DNA of 64,000 bases from UKL13-2 sp038321965. GTDB taxonomy: Bacteria; Pseudomonadota; Gammaproteobacteria; Burkholderiales; Usitatibacteraceae. The notes beneath the pieces are model-generated. The model worked only from the letters and a program-made list of their open reading frames with translations, had not been told where the DNA came from and searched no databases. Each line of letters begins with the position of its first letter. Within the stretch, counting starts at the first letter, position 1. The stretch is taken from contig JBBQFL010000022.1 of assembly GCA_038321965.1 (NCBI GenBank), positions 6,155 through 70,154 of the forward strand. Reading direction: 5' to 3'. This document shows positions 16,439-25,866 of this stretch, one piece after another. Both the position numbers and the translations under genes were made by a program.

Positions 16439-18694
16439 TTACCCCGGCAGCGTACTGCCCGTAGGCAGGCCCTCGATCACCTCCCTGCCCAGCGCCTGCA
16501 ATATCGTGCCGAGCGCCGCTGTCGGCGCCGGGTCATTGAACAATCGCGCCGTGTTGGCGAGAATTTTCTTCGACATGGCATCGCGATAAGGCCTGTCGGT
16601 AGCTACGCGCTTGGCGATCGCCAGATATTCGTCGACGGTAGACGCAATCAGCTCTTCTATGCCAAGCAATGTAAGCATTCCCATCGTCTGCCGGCCACGC
16701 ATAAATTTGCCGGGAAGCGTCACCGTCGGCAGCCCCATCGCCAGCGCATCGAGCGAAGTATTGCCGCCGGACCAATGCAGCGTATCGATCATCACATCAC
16801 ACACGGCATTTATACGTTTGAAATCGTCGTGACTCGAATAGGGCAGCAACTTCACACGTCCCTGCGGCGCAACGCCCTGTTCGGCAAATGCCTTTGAGAG
16901 ACGCGCGACAAAACGCTGCGTCACGCCTTCGTTTTGTCCGGCGAACATCACCAGCACGCCCTGTGGGTCGTTGGCCATCGCCGTTACCAGCACTCGATCA
17001 TTGGCCGGGTGCACTTTGAACAGCGACTGCGAGCACAGGTACAGATTTGCTTTTTCGGGCAATTGATAGTCCGCCCGGGTCCTGGACGCCGCCACGCCCG
17101 ATACCGTCGGTAACGCGTAGCGCGACCCAATGCCGGGAAGCGTCAGCAAGCGCTCGTTATAATGCGCCTGCGCATTTACCGGCTCCATGGCCGCACAGGA
17201 AAGGTAATAGTCGATGTTTGTGTGTCCGGACGTAACCGGATGTCCCCAGGCGCTGATCTGCACAGGTGCCAAGCGCAATGCGGCCATGAGGAAGCACATC
17301 TTGTCCATCCCCAGCTCCGGATAGATCAGGATATCGAGCGAGTCGGCAGCGATGCGCTGAGAGAAAAATATGAAATTCTCATCGCCCTGCACATAGTGGT
17401 CGGCGTTTTGACGGCACTGCGTGGCCACTACATCGTCGACGACATGCGTGTGGTAAACGAATACTTCAAACACGCTACGATCCAGATCGGTTATCCAGTT
17501 CGCAAAGTAATTGCCAACCGTACTGTTGAAGAAAAAGCGGCTCAAGAATCCGACGCGGATTCGCCTTCCTGCGACCCTATTGCGCTGTTGCATGTTGATC
17601 GCATCCGCCTGCCCGGGCATCGCGTACGCCAAGACCTTGTAGAGAAATTCGCCGTAACGGCGCTGCAATTGAGTATCGTCGCCACCCTGATAAGCGAGCA
17701 GGAAATTGCTGGGCGCGGCGTTGCCGAATCGTTCGCGATTGACTCCCTGCGAGAGCGCCTCGACGTTTGCAAGCAGATACTCGACACCTCGTTCATAGCG
17801 ATCGCGGCAGGCCGCAAGATGCGCTTCGCTGGCGTAGATGTTGGGTAGCAACAGTGCTGCACGCGCGGTCGTCATCAAATCATTCGGTCGCAATTCCAGG
17901 GAACGCTGATACGCGTCCAGCGCACCGAGCAGATCGTCACGACCAGTGAGAAGGTCGCCCAGCCAGGTCCACAGCTCCGCGCGCCCGGGTGAAAGTGCCA
18001 GCGCGCTGCGGATGATTTTTTCAGCGTCGTCCTGCCGCTTGAGCTTGCATAGCACCAGGGCCATCAGTAGCGAGGATTCGACGAGATCCGGTTTCAATCG
18101 CAACGCATTGGCCAATGCCTCTTGCGCCGCCTGTGGGTCGCCCAGCATGTTGTGCGCGGTCGCGAGCAAGTGATGTCCGTGCGCATAGTCTGGCTGTAGT
18201 TCCATGGCGCGTTTGGCGGAGTTCACGGCCTCATGCAACTGCAGCAGGCGCATCTGCGCGACGGCAAGATTTGCGTAGGCTCGGGCATATTGCGGGTTGT
18301 CGCGTACGGCCTGCATAAACGCAAGACTGGCCTCTTCGATCCTGCCCAGATCGGAAAGCAATATGCCAAGGTTATTGTGCGCCTGTGAGAAAGCGGGGCG
18401 CAGGCGGATCGCCCGTCGCAACAACTCAACAGCGCCATCAAGCTTGCCGAGATCCTGTTCGATATTGGCCGCGGTCAGGTGGAAGTCTGCGTTTTGCGGA
18501 TCGAGGTCCATGGCACGGCGCATCGAAGTCTGCGCGGCGACCAGTTTTCCCGTACGAACGTTGGCCATCGCTAGCAGGCTAAATGCTTCGGCGTTGGTGG
18601 GCTCTATAGCCGTCAGCGTCGATAGCTGCTGTAGCGCGAGTTCAGTCTTTCCACTTTGAAGTGATGTCCTCGCCTCAATGAGTGGTGTGTTCAC
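16439..18694 (-). CDS. TPR-containing GT41-family glycosyltransferase (second of three)
   Basis: The 751 residues begin with about eight TPR units (1-290; for example AHNNLGILLSDLGRIEEASLAFMQAVRDNPQYARAYANL), then a GT41 catalytic region (about 375-740): RIRVGFLSRFFFNSTVGNYFANW, LDILIYPELGMDKM, ISAWGHPVTSGHTNIDYYLS, LYLCSQSLFKVHPAND, DTLHWSGGNTSLDALAMGLPTVTLPGKFMRGRQT. It is clearly paralogous to the next gene downstream and shares its AWGHPVT and HWSGG blocks. The ATG overlaps the stop of the 1336-residue paralogue by four bases. Substrate is not known; the TPR array would bind the acceptor protein. Confidence 0.83.
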   Translation of the reverse strand: MNTPLIEARTSLQSGKTELALQQLSTLTAIEPTNAEAFSLLAMANVRTGKLVAAQTSMRRAMDLDPQNADFHLTAANIEQDLGKLDGAVELLRRAIRLRPAFSQAHNNLGILLSDLGRIEEASLAFMQAVRDNPQYARAYANLAVAQMRLLQLHEAVNSAKRAMELQPDYAHGHHLLATAHNMLGDPQAAQEALANALRLKPDLVESSLLMALVLCKLKRQDDAEKIIRSALALSPGRAELWTWLGDLLTGRDDLLGALDAYQRSLELRPNDLMTTARAALLLPNIYASEAHLAACRDRYERGVEYLLANVEALSQGVNRERFGNAAPSNFLLAYQGGDDTQLQRRYGEFLYKVLAYAMPGQADAINMQQRNRVAGRRIRVGFLSRFFFNSTVGNYFANWITDLDRSVFEVFVYHTHVVDDVVATQCRQNADHYVQGDENFIFFSQRIAADSLDILIYPELGMDKMCFLMAALRLAPVQISAWGHPVTSGHTNIDYYLSCAAMEPVNAQAHYNERLLTLPGIGSRYALPTVSGVAASRTRADYQLPEKANLYLCSQSLFKVHPANDRVLVTAMANDPQGVLVMFAGQNEGVTQRFVARLSKAFAEQGVAPQGRVKLLPYSSHDDFKRINAVCDVMIDTLHWSGGNTSLDALAMGLPTVTLPGKFMRGRQTMGMLTLLGIEELIASTVDEYLAIAKRVATDRPYRDAMSKKILANTARLFNDPAPTAALGTILQALGREVIEGLPTGSTLPG

Positions 18695-21600
18695 GCCGAC
18701 TCTTCCCGATTTGCAGCGTCGGTAACGGCGCGAATCAGTGCATCTTCAAAACGCCCGACATATTGAGCCATGTCATTTAGGCTGGATGATTGCAGCAAGG
18801 TACGCATTCGCTCGCACTGGGCTGTGCGCAGGCTGAGATCGTTGGCGAGCTTTACAGCGAGTTCGATATAGTCGCCCCCGCTGGCGGCGACCCCCGCTAC
18901 CTCACCTAGCTGGCTCAGCATGGAAAGTGCTACCCGTTCTTCAGACATCCGGCCGGGCATGGTGACAATCGGGATGGCATCGAGTATGGCGGCACGGGCA
19001 CTGAAATAGTCGCTGCCCGGCAGCGTGTCGAGCACGACGTCGATCAAGGGCGCCAATGAGACATCGCGCGGTCGCGGCGTGGTTGCGGGAATCATCACGA
19101 TATTGGCCGGTTTGATGCCGCCGGCAAGCAACAGTCGCTTGATGATTTCACGATCAATGGCGAGCAAGGGACAGACCAGGAATATGGCAGCCGGTAATCG
19201 ATCCGACAGTGATTTCCAGGTGGTGATACAACGCGCCGACAGGCGGGGGGCCGCTGCCAGAATGCCGAATACGGGCGTACCGACTGCGATGCCGAGCTGT
19301 TCCCGGGAAACAGGCAGCGGTGACGGTTGCGTCGGCAACAGCGGATGGGCACAGCCTTCCATCAACAGTGGCGCAGCAGAATCGGCTGGTGGATCGGTGC
19401 CGCGATCGGCAATCGCATCTGATAGCCGAAAATCGATGTCACCCAAGCCTGCGGGATTGGTCAATCCGGGAAACGTTAGCTGAACCGGCGCGGGACGACA
19501 GGAAAGAAGTCCCGGTTTTGCGTACGGACCGTGGCCCGCAATATCGACCAGGGCGTCCAAATCATCGGCCCGGATCGATTCGGCGGCGCGATGCTCATCG
19601 GATGTTGCCAATGAGGCCAGCGGGATACCCCGCTCAAGGAGCGCGGCGCTGATGGCGGGATCCACCGGGCTGATGGCATAGATTCTCAAACTCACCTTCG
19701 CCAGATTGTGACGCTGCACCAGGGTAACGACGAGATCCGCGATAAATGGCTGGACGAAATCAACCAGCAAACCGGCTCGCAATGGTGTGCGCGCTCCTTT
19801 GAGTTGGGGTGTTGTCGACGGTGGTGGATGTACGGCCCTCCCAGCTTCGCGGTATCGATTCTCCAGTCGCTGAAGCAGCATTGCAGGCACGTCGCGATAG
19901 CTGAGTGTGGCGAGAAGCTCGCCGATCAGCTCCAGCGCTGCTACATCGTCCTTTAGGACGGTCGCTGATTCGGCAAGCGGCAACAGTATTTCGGATTCGC
20001 CCTCCAGGTTCCCAGCGTCACGCGCGAGAAGGGACTCTAACAAGCTCGCAAGGTCAGTGTCTCGATGGACCGCCACAAATTTTCTTGCTTCTCCCGCCCA
20101 GTCTTCGCGCCGGCCTTGGATGTGCAGTAATTTGATCAATCGCAGATGCGCCGAAATTCGTACCCGTTTAGTGACCATTGCAAGCGGCGCTGCCAATGCA
20201 CGTCGAAAAACCGTTTCGGCGTCGCGTAGATTGCCCAGCTCAAAAAGGATCACGCCAGCGTTGTACGCGGCTTCTATATTGTCGGGAGCAAGAATGAGGA
20301 CGCGGTTAAGAAACGTCAGCGCAGCTTCGGCGTCATTGGTGTGCGACAGCGCCATGCCATGCCAGAACAATGCCTGCACGTCAGACGGCGCCTGTTCGAC
20401 GGCGACCTGCGTCAACAACAGCGCGGCTGGCCAGTTTTGCAGCTTGGCGTTTGCGCGTGCACGTAACTTGAGCACGCGTACGTCACGTTGAAACTGTTCC
20501 GGGATGGGAAGTAAAATCTCCAGCGCTTCAGCGGGCACCCCGTTTTCAATCAGAAATCCCGCGAAGCTCAATCGTACGTCAAGGTCTTGCGGAAATAGGC
20601 GCAGCAACGCACTAGCGCATTCCGCTGCGAGCTCGACGTTGCCCATGGCCGTCGCAAGCTGACTTTGGGCGCGCAACAGCGGCGGATAATCGGGCTGTTC
20701 GATTCGCAACGCGGCATAGCTTGCCGCGACCGCGTTGATGGATTCGTCATCCTTGGCGAGCGGGTGGCGCTGCATTGCTTCGCGCAGGGACTGGAAAAAT
20801 TGTTTGGCCGTGAGCGTCATCGAGCCTGCGACCGGTTTGCGGCCAGCAATGGTGAAATATGCTCGCTCGAGTTCGCGCGTATAAATACCTACGTCAGTTG
20901 CGGCTACAGCAGTAACGATGCGTTCTCTAGTCTGTGCCATGAAAGCGGCATCGCGTGCCAACCTCACGGTGATCGCGACGTAATCGTCGTCGCTGTTTGC
21001 GATAGTCTCTTCAAGGTTGAGATGCTTGAGGATGCTGGCGCCGATGCGTTCGCTTTGCCGTTGCCCGGCCAATGTAACGACCGGGACCCCCATATCGAGG
21101 GCGGCCAGTGTGGTGTCACCGCCGGCATACGGAAAAGTGTCTAGAACGGCATCCACCATTCGATAACGTGCGCGCCAGCGATTGTCCTGGTGCGGAATGG
21201 CAATGAACACGATGCGCGCTGCATCGATGCCGGCGCTCGCCAACAGGCGCTCTATCCCCGGCCGTTGCGTCGAAGAGAGCGGTGAGAACAACAGAATGGC
21301 TTCGGGTAGAGCGTCGAGTACGCGGCGCCATAGCGTGAGACAGCGCGCGGAGAGTTTCAGGACATTGGTAAAAGCGGCGATCACAAACTTTCCCCGACGT
21401 TCTGGCAGGGTATCGGCCACAGGATCAGCTGCGCTTGGCGTCACCCGCACGAACGGAAATACGCAGGTGTCGAGGGTAAATGGCGCCTCGATCTGAAAAT
21501 GTGCTGCGTCAGCCAGGTCGGCAATTTGATCGGTCAGTTTGAAATCGACAGCCCGCATTCCCAGACAGCCGTGATAGCCCAGATGGGTGATGATGGTTCT

Positions 21601-22701
21601 CGCAGGCCGGTGCGCGTAGATGCCGGGTCGCGCTTCCATTGTATGGCCGGCGAGGTCGATGAGTATGTCCAGATCAACTTCTGCAATGCTCCTGGCGGCG
21701 GCAAAATCATCGAGCCTGCTGATATCGGCGAAGCCATCCGCGTGCGCGCGGAACTCAGCCGTAAGGACGTCGAATTGGCGTGGGTCACAAGTTGAAATCA
21801 GGAAGATGCTGACGCGACTGCGGTCGTGTCTGGTAATGACCTCGCGCATCCAGCGTCCCATGACGTGTTGGCGAAAGTCGGCTGAGAGATAGCCGATGCG
21901 CAGCCGCTGGTCGCTGGCGCGTCGTGGCAACATTGGAATGATGACGGGATTGCGCGCGGCGATGGCGGCATCATAGCGGCGGTAACAGGTGTGAATTTGT
22001 TCGCGGCTAAGATCAAAATATTGAATCATGCCGAGTACCGGCGCAAACTGTTCAGGACTGTAGATTTCGAAAGGCCAATCTATTGCGAGTGCCACGTAGC
22101 GCGCCTCAAGTTGACGGTCGCCAATTGACCGGCACAGCGCAAGGCCAGCGACGACAAGCTCCGGACACGGCGGCATGGCGCGGTCCCAGTCTAGAAACGC
22201 CTGATTTGCTTCCTCGGGCCGGTCCAGACCGAGCAGCCCGCGATAGAGGCTATCCCAAGCCAGCACATGCTGTGGATTGGCATCGACGGCCTGTTGTAAA
22301 AGAGAAGCTGCAGACGTGCGTTCGCCTTTGGCTTGCAGGATGATGGCGAGGTTGTAGCTGGAATCGGCGAGCATTGGGTTGATGCTTAGTGCTCGCTGAT
22401 ACGCTTCGATTGCGCCGGTTTCGTTTTGCAGCGCTTTGAGCACATTCCCCAGATTGTTGTATGCCTCCGCAAGCTGCGGGTTCAGTTGCACGGCGCGTAA
22501 GTACATTTCGGCCGCTTCATGCGTGCGGCCCAGATGCTGGTACACGAGCCCGAGGTTATAACAGGCTGACCACAGCGTTGGGACGCGTGCCAGCACTGCC
22601 GCGTAGCCTTGCGCGGCCTCGGCAAAGCGTCCCGCAGCCTGATGCTGCAAAGACTGTTGTGCGAGCGCGCGGATTTCCGGCGTGAGTTCGGGTTGGTGCA
22701 T
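18691..22701 (-). CDS. Giant TPR protein with two GT41-like modules (first of three)
   Basis: A 1336-residue protein in four parts: TPRs (about 1-190), a SPINDLY/OGT-like GT41 module (about 275-620; LRIGYLSADFRQHVMGRWM, LDILIDLAGHT, THLGYHGCLGMRAVDFKLTD, DTFPYAGGDTTLAALDMGVPVVTLAG), a second TPR stretch (about 680-900), and a second GT41-like module (about 985-1315; DLDALVDIAGHG, QLTFPGLTNPAGLGDIDFRLSD, DTLPGSDYFSARAAILDAIPIVTMPG). In the second module the HWSGG/YAGGDT block has become LPGSDYFS, so it may be catalytically weak. I chose the ATG at 22701, two bases after the ABC ATPase stop; an upstream start at 22734 overlaps that gene. Confidence 0.8.
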   Translation of the reverse strand: MHQPELTPEIRALAQQSLQHQAAGRFAEAAQGYAAVLARVPTLWSACYNLGLVYQHLGRTHEAAEMYLRAVQLNPQLAEAYNNLGNVLKALQNETGAIEAYQRALSINPMLADSSYNLAIILQAKGERTSAASLLQQAVDANPQHVLAWDSLYRGLLGLDRPEEANQAFLDWDRAMPPCPELVVAGLALCRSIGDRQLEARYVALAIDWPFEIYSPEQFAPVLGMIQYFDLSREQIHTCYRRYDAAIAARNPVIIPMLPRRASDQRLRIGYLSADFRQHVMGRWMREVITRHDRSRVSIFLISTCDPRQFDVLTAEFRAHADGFADISRLDDFAAARSIAEVDLDILIDLAGHTMEARPGIYAHRPARTIITHLGYHGCLGMRAVDFKLTDQIADLADAAHFQIEAPFTLDTCVFPFVRVTPSAADPVADTLPERRGKFVIAAFTNVLKLSARCLTLWRRVLDALPEAILLFSPLSSTQRPGIERLLASAGIDAARIVFIAIPHQDNRWRARYRMVDAVLDTFPYAGGDTTLAALDMGVPVVTLAGQRQSERIGASILKHLNLEETIANSDDDYVAITVRLARDAAFMAQTRERIVTAVAATDVGIYTRELERAYFTIAGRKPVAGSMTLTAKQFFQSLREAMQRHPLAKDDESINAVAASYAALRIEQPDYPPLLRAQSQLATAMGNVELAAECASALLRLFPQDLDVRLSFAGFLIENGVPAEALEILLPIPEQFQRDVRVLKLRARANAKLQNWPAALLLTQVAVEQAPSDVQALFWHGMALSHTNDAEAALTFLNRVLILAPDNIEAAYNAGVILFELGNLRDAETVFRRALAAPLAMVTKRVRISAHLRLIKLLHIQGRREDWAGEARKFVAVHRDTDLASLLESLLARDAGNLEGESEILLPLAESATVLKDDVAALELIGELLATLSYRDVPAMLLQRLENRYREAGRAVHPPPSTTPQLKGARTPLRAGLLVDFVQPFIADLVVTLVQRHNLAKVSLRIYAISPVDPAISAALLERGIPLASLATSDEHRAAESIRADDLDALVDIAGHGPYAKPGLLSCRPAPVQLTFPGLTNPAGLGDIDFRLSDAIADRGTDPPADSAAPLLMEGCAHPLLPTQPSPLPVSREQLGIAVGTPVFGILAAAPRLSARCITTWKSLSDRLPAAIFLVCPLLAIDREIIKRLLLAGGIKPANIVMIPATTPRPRDVSLAPLIDVVLDTLPGSDYFSARAAILDAIPIVTMPGRMSEERVALSMLSQLGEVAGVAASGGDYIELAVKLANDLSLRTAQCERMRTLLQSSSLNDMAQYVGRFEDALIRAVTDAANREESA

Positions 22702-22703
22702 AT

Positions 22704-23921
22704 TTATTGCGGAGGTTGGTGGCCGGCCGCCCACTGGTGATTAAGGCGGACGAGGCCATGGTCGCGCGTCTGTCCACGAATGGTGATGGTGATTTCGCGG
22801 GTGTCAAACATTCGCAGGCCGTGTTCATCGAGCGTGTGGGCGCGCAGCTGGTACATGCCGGGTAGCAGGGCGTTTTTGTTGAACACGACGCGGAAAGCGA
22901 ACAACTGCGGCGCCAGGCGATTGGCATTGAAAGAGGCATCGTTTGAAAATGTGCCAAACACCGGCGTGCCGTCCATCCGCACGACGCCTGCCATCAGAAT
23001 GGTTGGCTGATCCTGCGGCGAGTGGAAGGTGCCACACAGTGAAATTTCTTCGCCCATGTCGAACTGTGTCCGGCCAACACCGGCATGATCTTCGCTCCAA
23101 AGCGCATCGAAGATGGGATAGGGTGCGTTGGCAGCCTTCACTGCGGAATGTGCGGCAACTTCCTTGCGGTTCTTAGCTTCGTGATGACCCAGGTAGGCTT
23201 GGGTGACGGCGAATGATTCGCCTTGCATGCGCACTTTGCCCTCGTGGATCCACATGGTCTGTTGGCAAAGCGACTGCACGTGATACATGCTGTGCGAGCA
23301 CAACAGCAGCGTGCCTCCGCCCGCCCGAAAGTCTTCCATCCAGCGCAGGCATTTTTTCTGGAAAGATTCGTCGCCTACTGCAAGCACCTCATCAGTGACC
23401 AGCAGATCGGGCGACAGGGAGGTGGCAACGGCGAAACCCAGGCGTACGATCATGCCGGAAGAATAGGTTTTGACTGGCTGGTCAATGTGCGTGCCGATAT
23501 CGGCGAAGGCGAGAATCGCGTCGAGTTGGGCGAGCGTTTCAGCGCGTGACCAGCCCATCAGCGCGGAAGCCAGAAAGACATTTTCTCGACCACTGTATTC
23601 CGGGTGGAAGCCGGTGCCCAACTCAAGCAAGGCACTTACGCGACCTTTGTTGACGATATGCCCTTTTGAGGCCTTCACCACGCCGGCGATGATCTTGAGC
23701 AGTGTGGATTTTCCCGCGCCATTTTCGCCGATAATCCCCCACGACTCGCCGCGGCGGATGGTGATGCTGATGTCTTCCAGAGCGCGATAGTAATCATGAA
23801 CGGCGCGGCCCGTCAGCAATTCGAAGACGGTCTTAATTCGGCCAGCGCCGGTGCGGATCACCGGGTAGTCTTTACTTACGTTTTCCAGACTGAGCAGTTC
23901 GTCGGTGGTGGGAGCGGACAC
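22704..23921 (-). CDS. wzt: ABC transporter ATPase for polysaccharide export (Wzt-like, with C-terminal carbohydrate-binding domain)
   Basis: The 405-residue protein energises export of O-antigen or similar glycans with the neighbouring permease. Nucleotide-binding domain features: Walker A GENGAGKST (65-73), signature YSSGM, Walker B LLVTDEVLAVGDESF and switch SHSMYHV. After about residue 270 a beta-rich extension (DMGEEISLCGTF...GTPVFGTFSNDASFN...HTLDEHGLRMFDTREITI) matches the Wzt C-terminal domain that recognises the glycan terminus. The start codon is GTG. The gap of 135 bases to the permease contains an inverted repeat (GACGCC/GGCGTC near 23945-23970). Confidence 0.9.
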   Translation of the reverse strand: MSAPTTDELLSLENVSKDYPVIRTGAGRIKTVFELLTGRAVHDYYRALEDISITIRRGESWGIIGENGAGKSTLLKIIAGVVKASKGHIVNKGRVSALLELGTGFHPEYSGRENVFLASALMGWSRAETLAQLDAILAFADIGTHIDQPVKTYSSGMIVRLGFAVATSLSPDLLVTDEVLAVGDESFQKKCLRWMEDFRAGGGTLLLCSHSMYHVQSLCQQTMWIHEGKVRMQGESFAVTQAYLGHHEAKNRKEVAAHSAVKAANAPYPIFDALWSEDHAGVGRTQFDMGEEISLCGTFHSPQDQPTILMAGVVRMDGTPVFGTFSNDASFNANRLAPQLFAFRVVFNKNALLPGMYQLRAHTLDEHGLRMFDTREITITIRGQTRDHGLVRLNHQWAAGHQPPQ

Positions 23922-24056
23922 TTGATCCAGGCGAAAGTTTAGTCGACGCCGTCAGGCATGGCGTCGGGATGGGAATGGTCAGAATTATATTCTGAGTCGG
24001 CGTTAAGTCGGCGGTTCGCGCGTGCAATGCCGCTATCGTGCGACAGCTACAATACC

Positions 24057-24839
24057 CTAGAGAAAATCTTCGAAGTAGGGCGACAGACGCAAGAAGATGC
24101 CTATTCCGATGAGTGCTATGCAGGCACTGACGATTATCATCGCCAAGTCGGTGAATTGCGGTGCGGCGCCGAATAGCAAGGCGCCGCGCATGTTTTGCAG
24201 CACCGGAGTCATCGGGTTCAAGCTAAACCAGTGCCGGTAAGCCTCGGGCATGACGGTGACGGGATAGAGAACGGGTGTGAGGTATTGCATCATCATCAAT
24301 ACCGGTGCGACCATCTGTTCCACATCTCTCAGCAGCGTTTGCAACGCGGCTAACAAGGCGCCCACACCAATGGTTAGCAGATACAGGGTGGCGATGCCTA
24401 TCATGATCGTCGGCAGCCCTGCGAGATGTAGCTCATGACCAGTTGCGGCGAGTAGCAATAGCACAGCTACGTATCCACAAAGGTGAATCAGAAACACACT
24501 GTTTACAGCGGCCAGTACCAGGAGCAGGTGCGGGAAGGCGACTTTTTTTACCAACGGCGCATTGCTTTGGATGCTTTGCATCGCTCGGGTCACGCCGTCA
24601 GCGAACATCATCCATGGCCATAATCCGATGGCCAGAAACACAATATAGCTGTCGGTTGAGAGATCCCCCATGCGCTGCTTGAATAGCTGGCCGAACACGA
24701 AGCTGTAAATCGCCAACAGTAGCAAAGGGTTGGCGAGCGCCCATATCAATCCGAAGGCGCTACCGGCGAAACGCGTGAGGATCTCCCGCTCGGTAAACCG
24801 AGCCAGTAGATGCAGCGGTTGAGGCCCGTGGACGAGCAC
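24057..24839 (-). CDS. wzm: ABC-2 type permease for polysaccharide export (Wzm/KpsM-like)
   Basis: The 260-residue integral membrane protein has six hydrophobic segments and the family motifs REILTRFAGSAFGLIWALANPLLLLAIYSFVFGQLF at the N terminus and MMQYLTPVLYPVTVMPEAYRHWFSLNPMTPVL before the last helices. It forms the channel of the glycan exporter with the Wzt-like ATPase that follows. Start codon is GTG, ten bases after the ppiC stop, which places it in an operon with the parvulin upstream and the GT41 genes downstream. Confidence 0.9.
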   Translation of the reverse strand: MLVHGPQPLHLLARFTEREILTRFAGSAFGLIWALANPLLLLAIYSFVFGQLFKQRMGDLSTDSYIVFLAIGLWPWMMFADGVTRAMQSIQSNAPLVKKVAFPHLLLVLAAVNSVFLIHLCGYVAVLLLLAATGHELHLAGLPTIMIGIATLYLLTIGVGALLAALQTLLRDVEQMVAPVLMMMQYLTPVLYPVTVMPEAYRHWFSLNPMTPVLQNMRGALLFGAAPQFTDLAMIIVSACIALIGIGIFLRLSPYFEDFL

Positions 24840-24849
24840 TCAATTGCCT

Positions 24850-25782
24850 TTAGAAAGGACGTTTGGCCTGTGGCGCTGGCGGAGGCGGGATTTCCGGCAG
24901 GCGGGGACGTATTTTGTCGATGGCATCCTTATTCAGCTTTACCGTAGAGTCGCTACGGATATCATTCAGGTACTCGTTGAGGATGCGTTGCTTATATGCC
25001 TTGTCTGCTTCGACCAACATTTGCGGTTTTACTTCTTCGAATGTCGGCTTGCTGCTTGGCGTCATGCTCAGCAATCGGACGACGTGAAAACCGTATTCAC
25101 TTTCGACAATGGTCGATTCATTTATTTTCAGCTTCTCCAGTGCGCTACCGAATGCGCGATCAAGGTAACTGAGCGGGGTTGCGTTGATATAGCCGTTATT
25201 GGTTGCTGCTGACTCGTCGTCGGAATATTCTTTTGCGATAGCTTCGAGTTTATCTCCTGCTTCTACCTTGATTTTTACCATTTCTGCGCGCGAGCGTGCT
25301 TCTTCCCGCGTGCGGTTTTTGATCTTGATGAGGGTGTGCCAGCTAGCGTACATGGCTGGCTTCTCCATGCCCTTCATTCTTGTCAGAAATATTTCACGCG
25401 CGATCGGCACGAGATCGATTTTGGGCGCGGTTTTCTCGAGTTCTTTTTTTCGGTACTTGGCGAGAATTTTTTCAGTTTGATTGCGAATTTCCGCGGCGGC
25501 AGCGGGATCGCTTTGCAACCCTGACTTCGCGGCCTCAGCGGACATGACTTTATTTAGCATCATGTTTTCCAGAAGTTTAACAATTCGCTCTTCACTGAGG
25601 AGAAACTCGACTCGGTGGTCTTCCGGCAACCGCTCCAGTTCGGCCACCAGATCCTCGTAGGTGACTTTAATTCTGGAGTTGGTGATAAGTGGTGTTTCCG
25701 CTGTCACGGGCGTTTGTCCGTACAGCAATGACGAAGCGGAAATAAGTATCGCTGCGGTGAGTGATGCTGGCATTTTGTGCAT
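24850..25782 (-). CDS. Periplasmic parvulin-type peptidyl-prolyl isomerase
   Basis: The 310-residue exported protein has an N-terminal hydrophobic signal (about 1-22), an EDLVAELERLPEDHR helical region like the SurA/PrsA chaperone arm, and a PpiC-type rotamase domain (about 145-242; ASWHTLIKIKNRTREEARSRAEMVK, AKEYSDDESAATNNGYINATPLSYLDRAFGSALEKLKINE, SEYGFHVVRLL). The end is proline-rich (LPEIPPPPAPQAKRPF). Such proteins help fold or export secreted and outer-membrane proteins. First gene of the Wzm/Wzt/GT41 group by spacing, and directly downstream of an exported IPT-repeat protein. Confidence 0.88.
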   Translation of the reverse strand: MHKMPASLTAAILISASSLLYGQTPVTAETPLITNSRIKVTYEDLVAELERLPEDHRVEFLLSEERIVKLLENMMLNKVMSAEAAKSGLQSDPAAAAEIRNQTEKILAKYRKKELEKTAPKIDLVPIAREIFLTRMKGMEKPAMYASWHTLIKIKNRTREEARSRAEMVKIKVEAGDKLEAIAKEYSDDESAATNNGYINATPLSYLDRAFGSALEKLKINESTIVESEYGFHVVRLLSMTPSSKPTFEEVKPQMLVEADKAYKQRILNEYLNDIRSDSTVKLNKDAIDKIRPRLPEIPPPPAPQAKRPF

Positions 25783-25815
25783 ACTTTAATTTCTATCTTT
25801 GAAATGGTAGCGCCA

Positions 25816-25853
25816 AATGTGCTGCGGCCGGCGAAAGCCGGCCGCAGCACATT
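25816..25853 (-). terminator. Very strong perfect hairpin between the IPT gene and ppiC
   Basis: Seventeen-base perfect arms, outer AAT/ATT and inner GTGCTGCGGCCGGC with its complement, close a GAAA tetraloop (25833-25836). There is no T run on either side. It sits between two minus-strand genes, where it can stop or attenuate transcription or protect the 3' end of the upstream message. Confidence 0.6.
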
Positions 25854-25866
25854 GCGGTGGAGTGTT

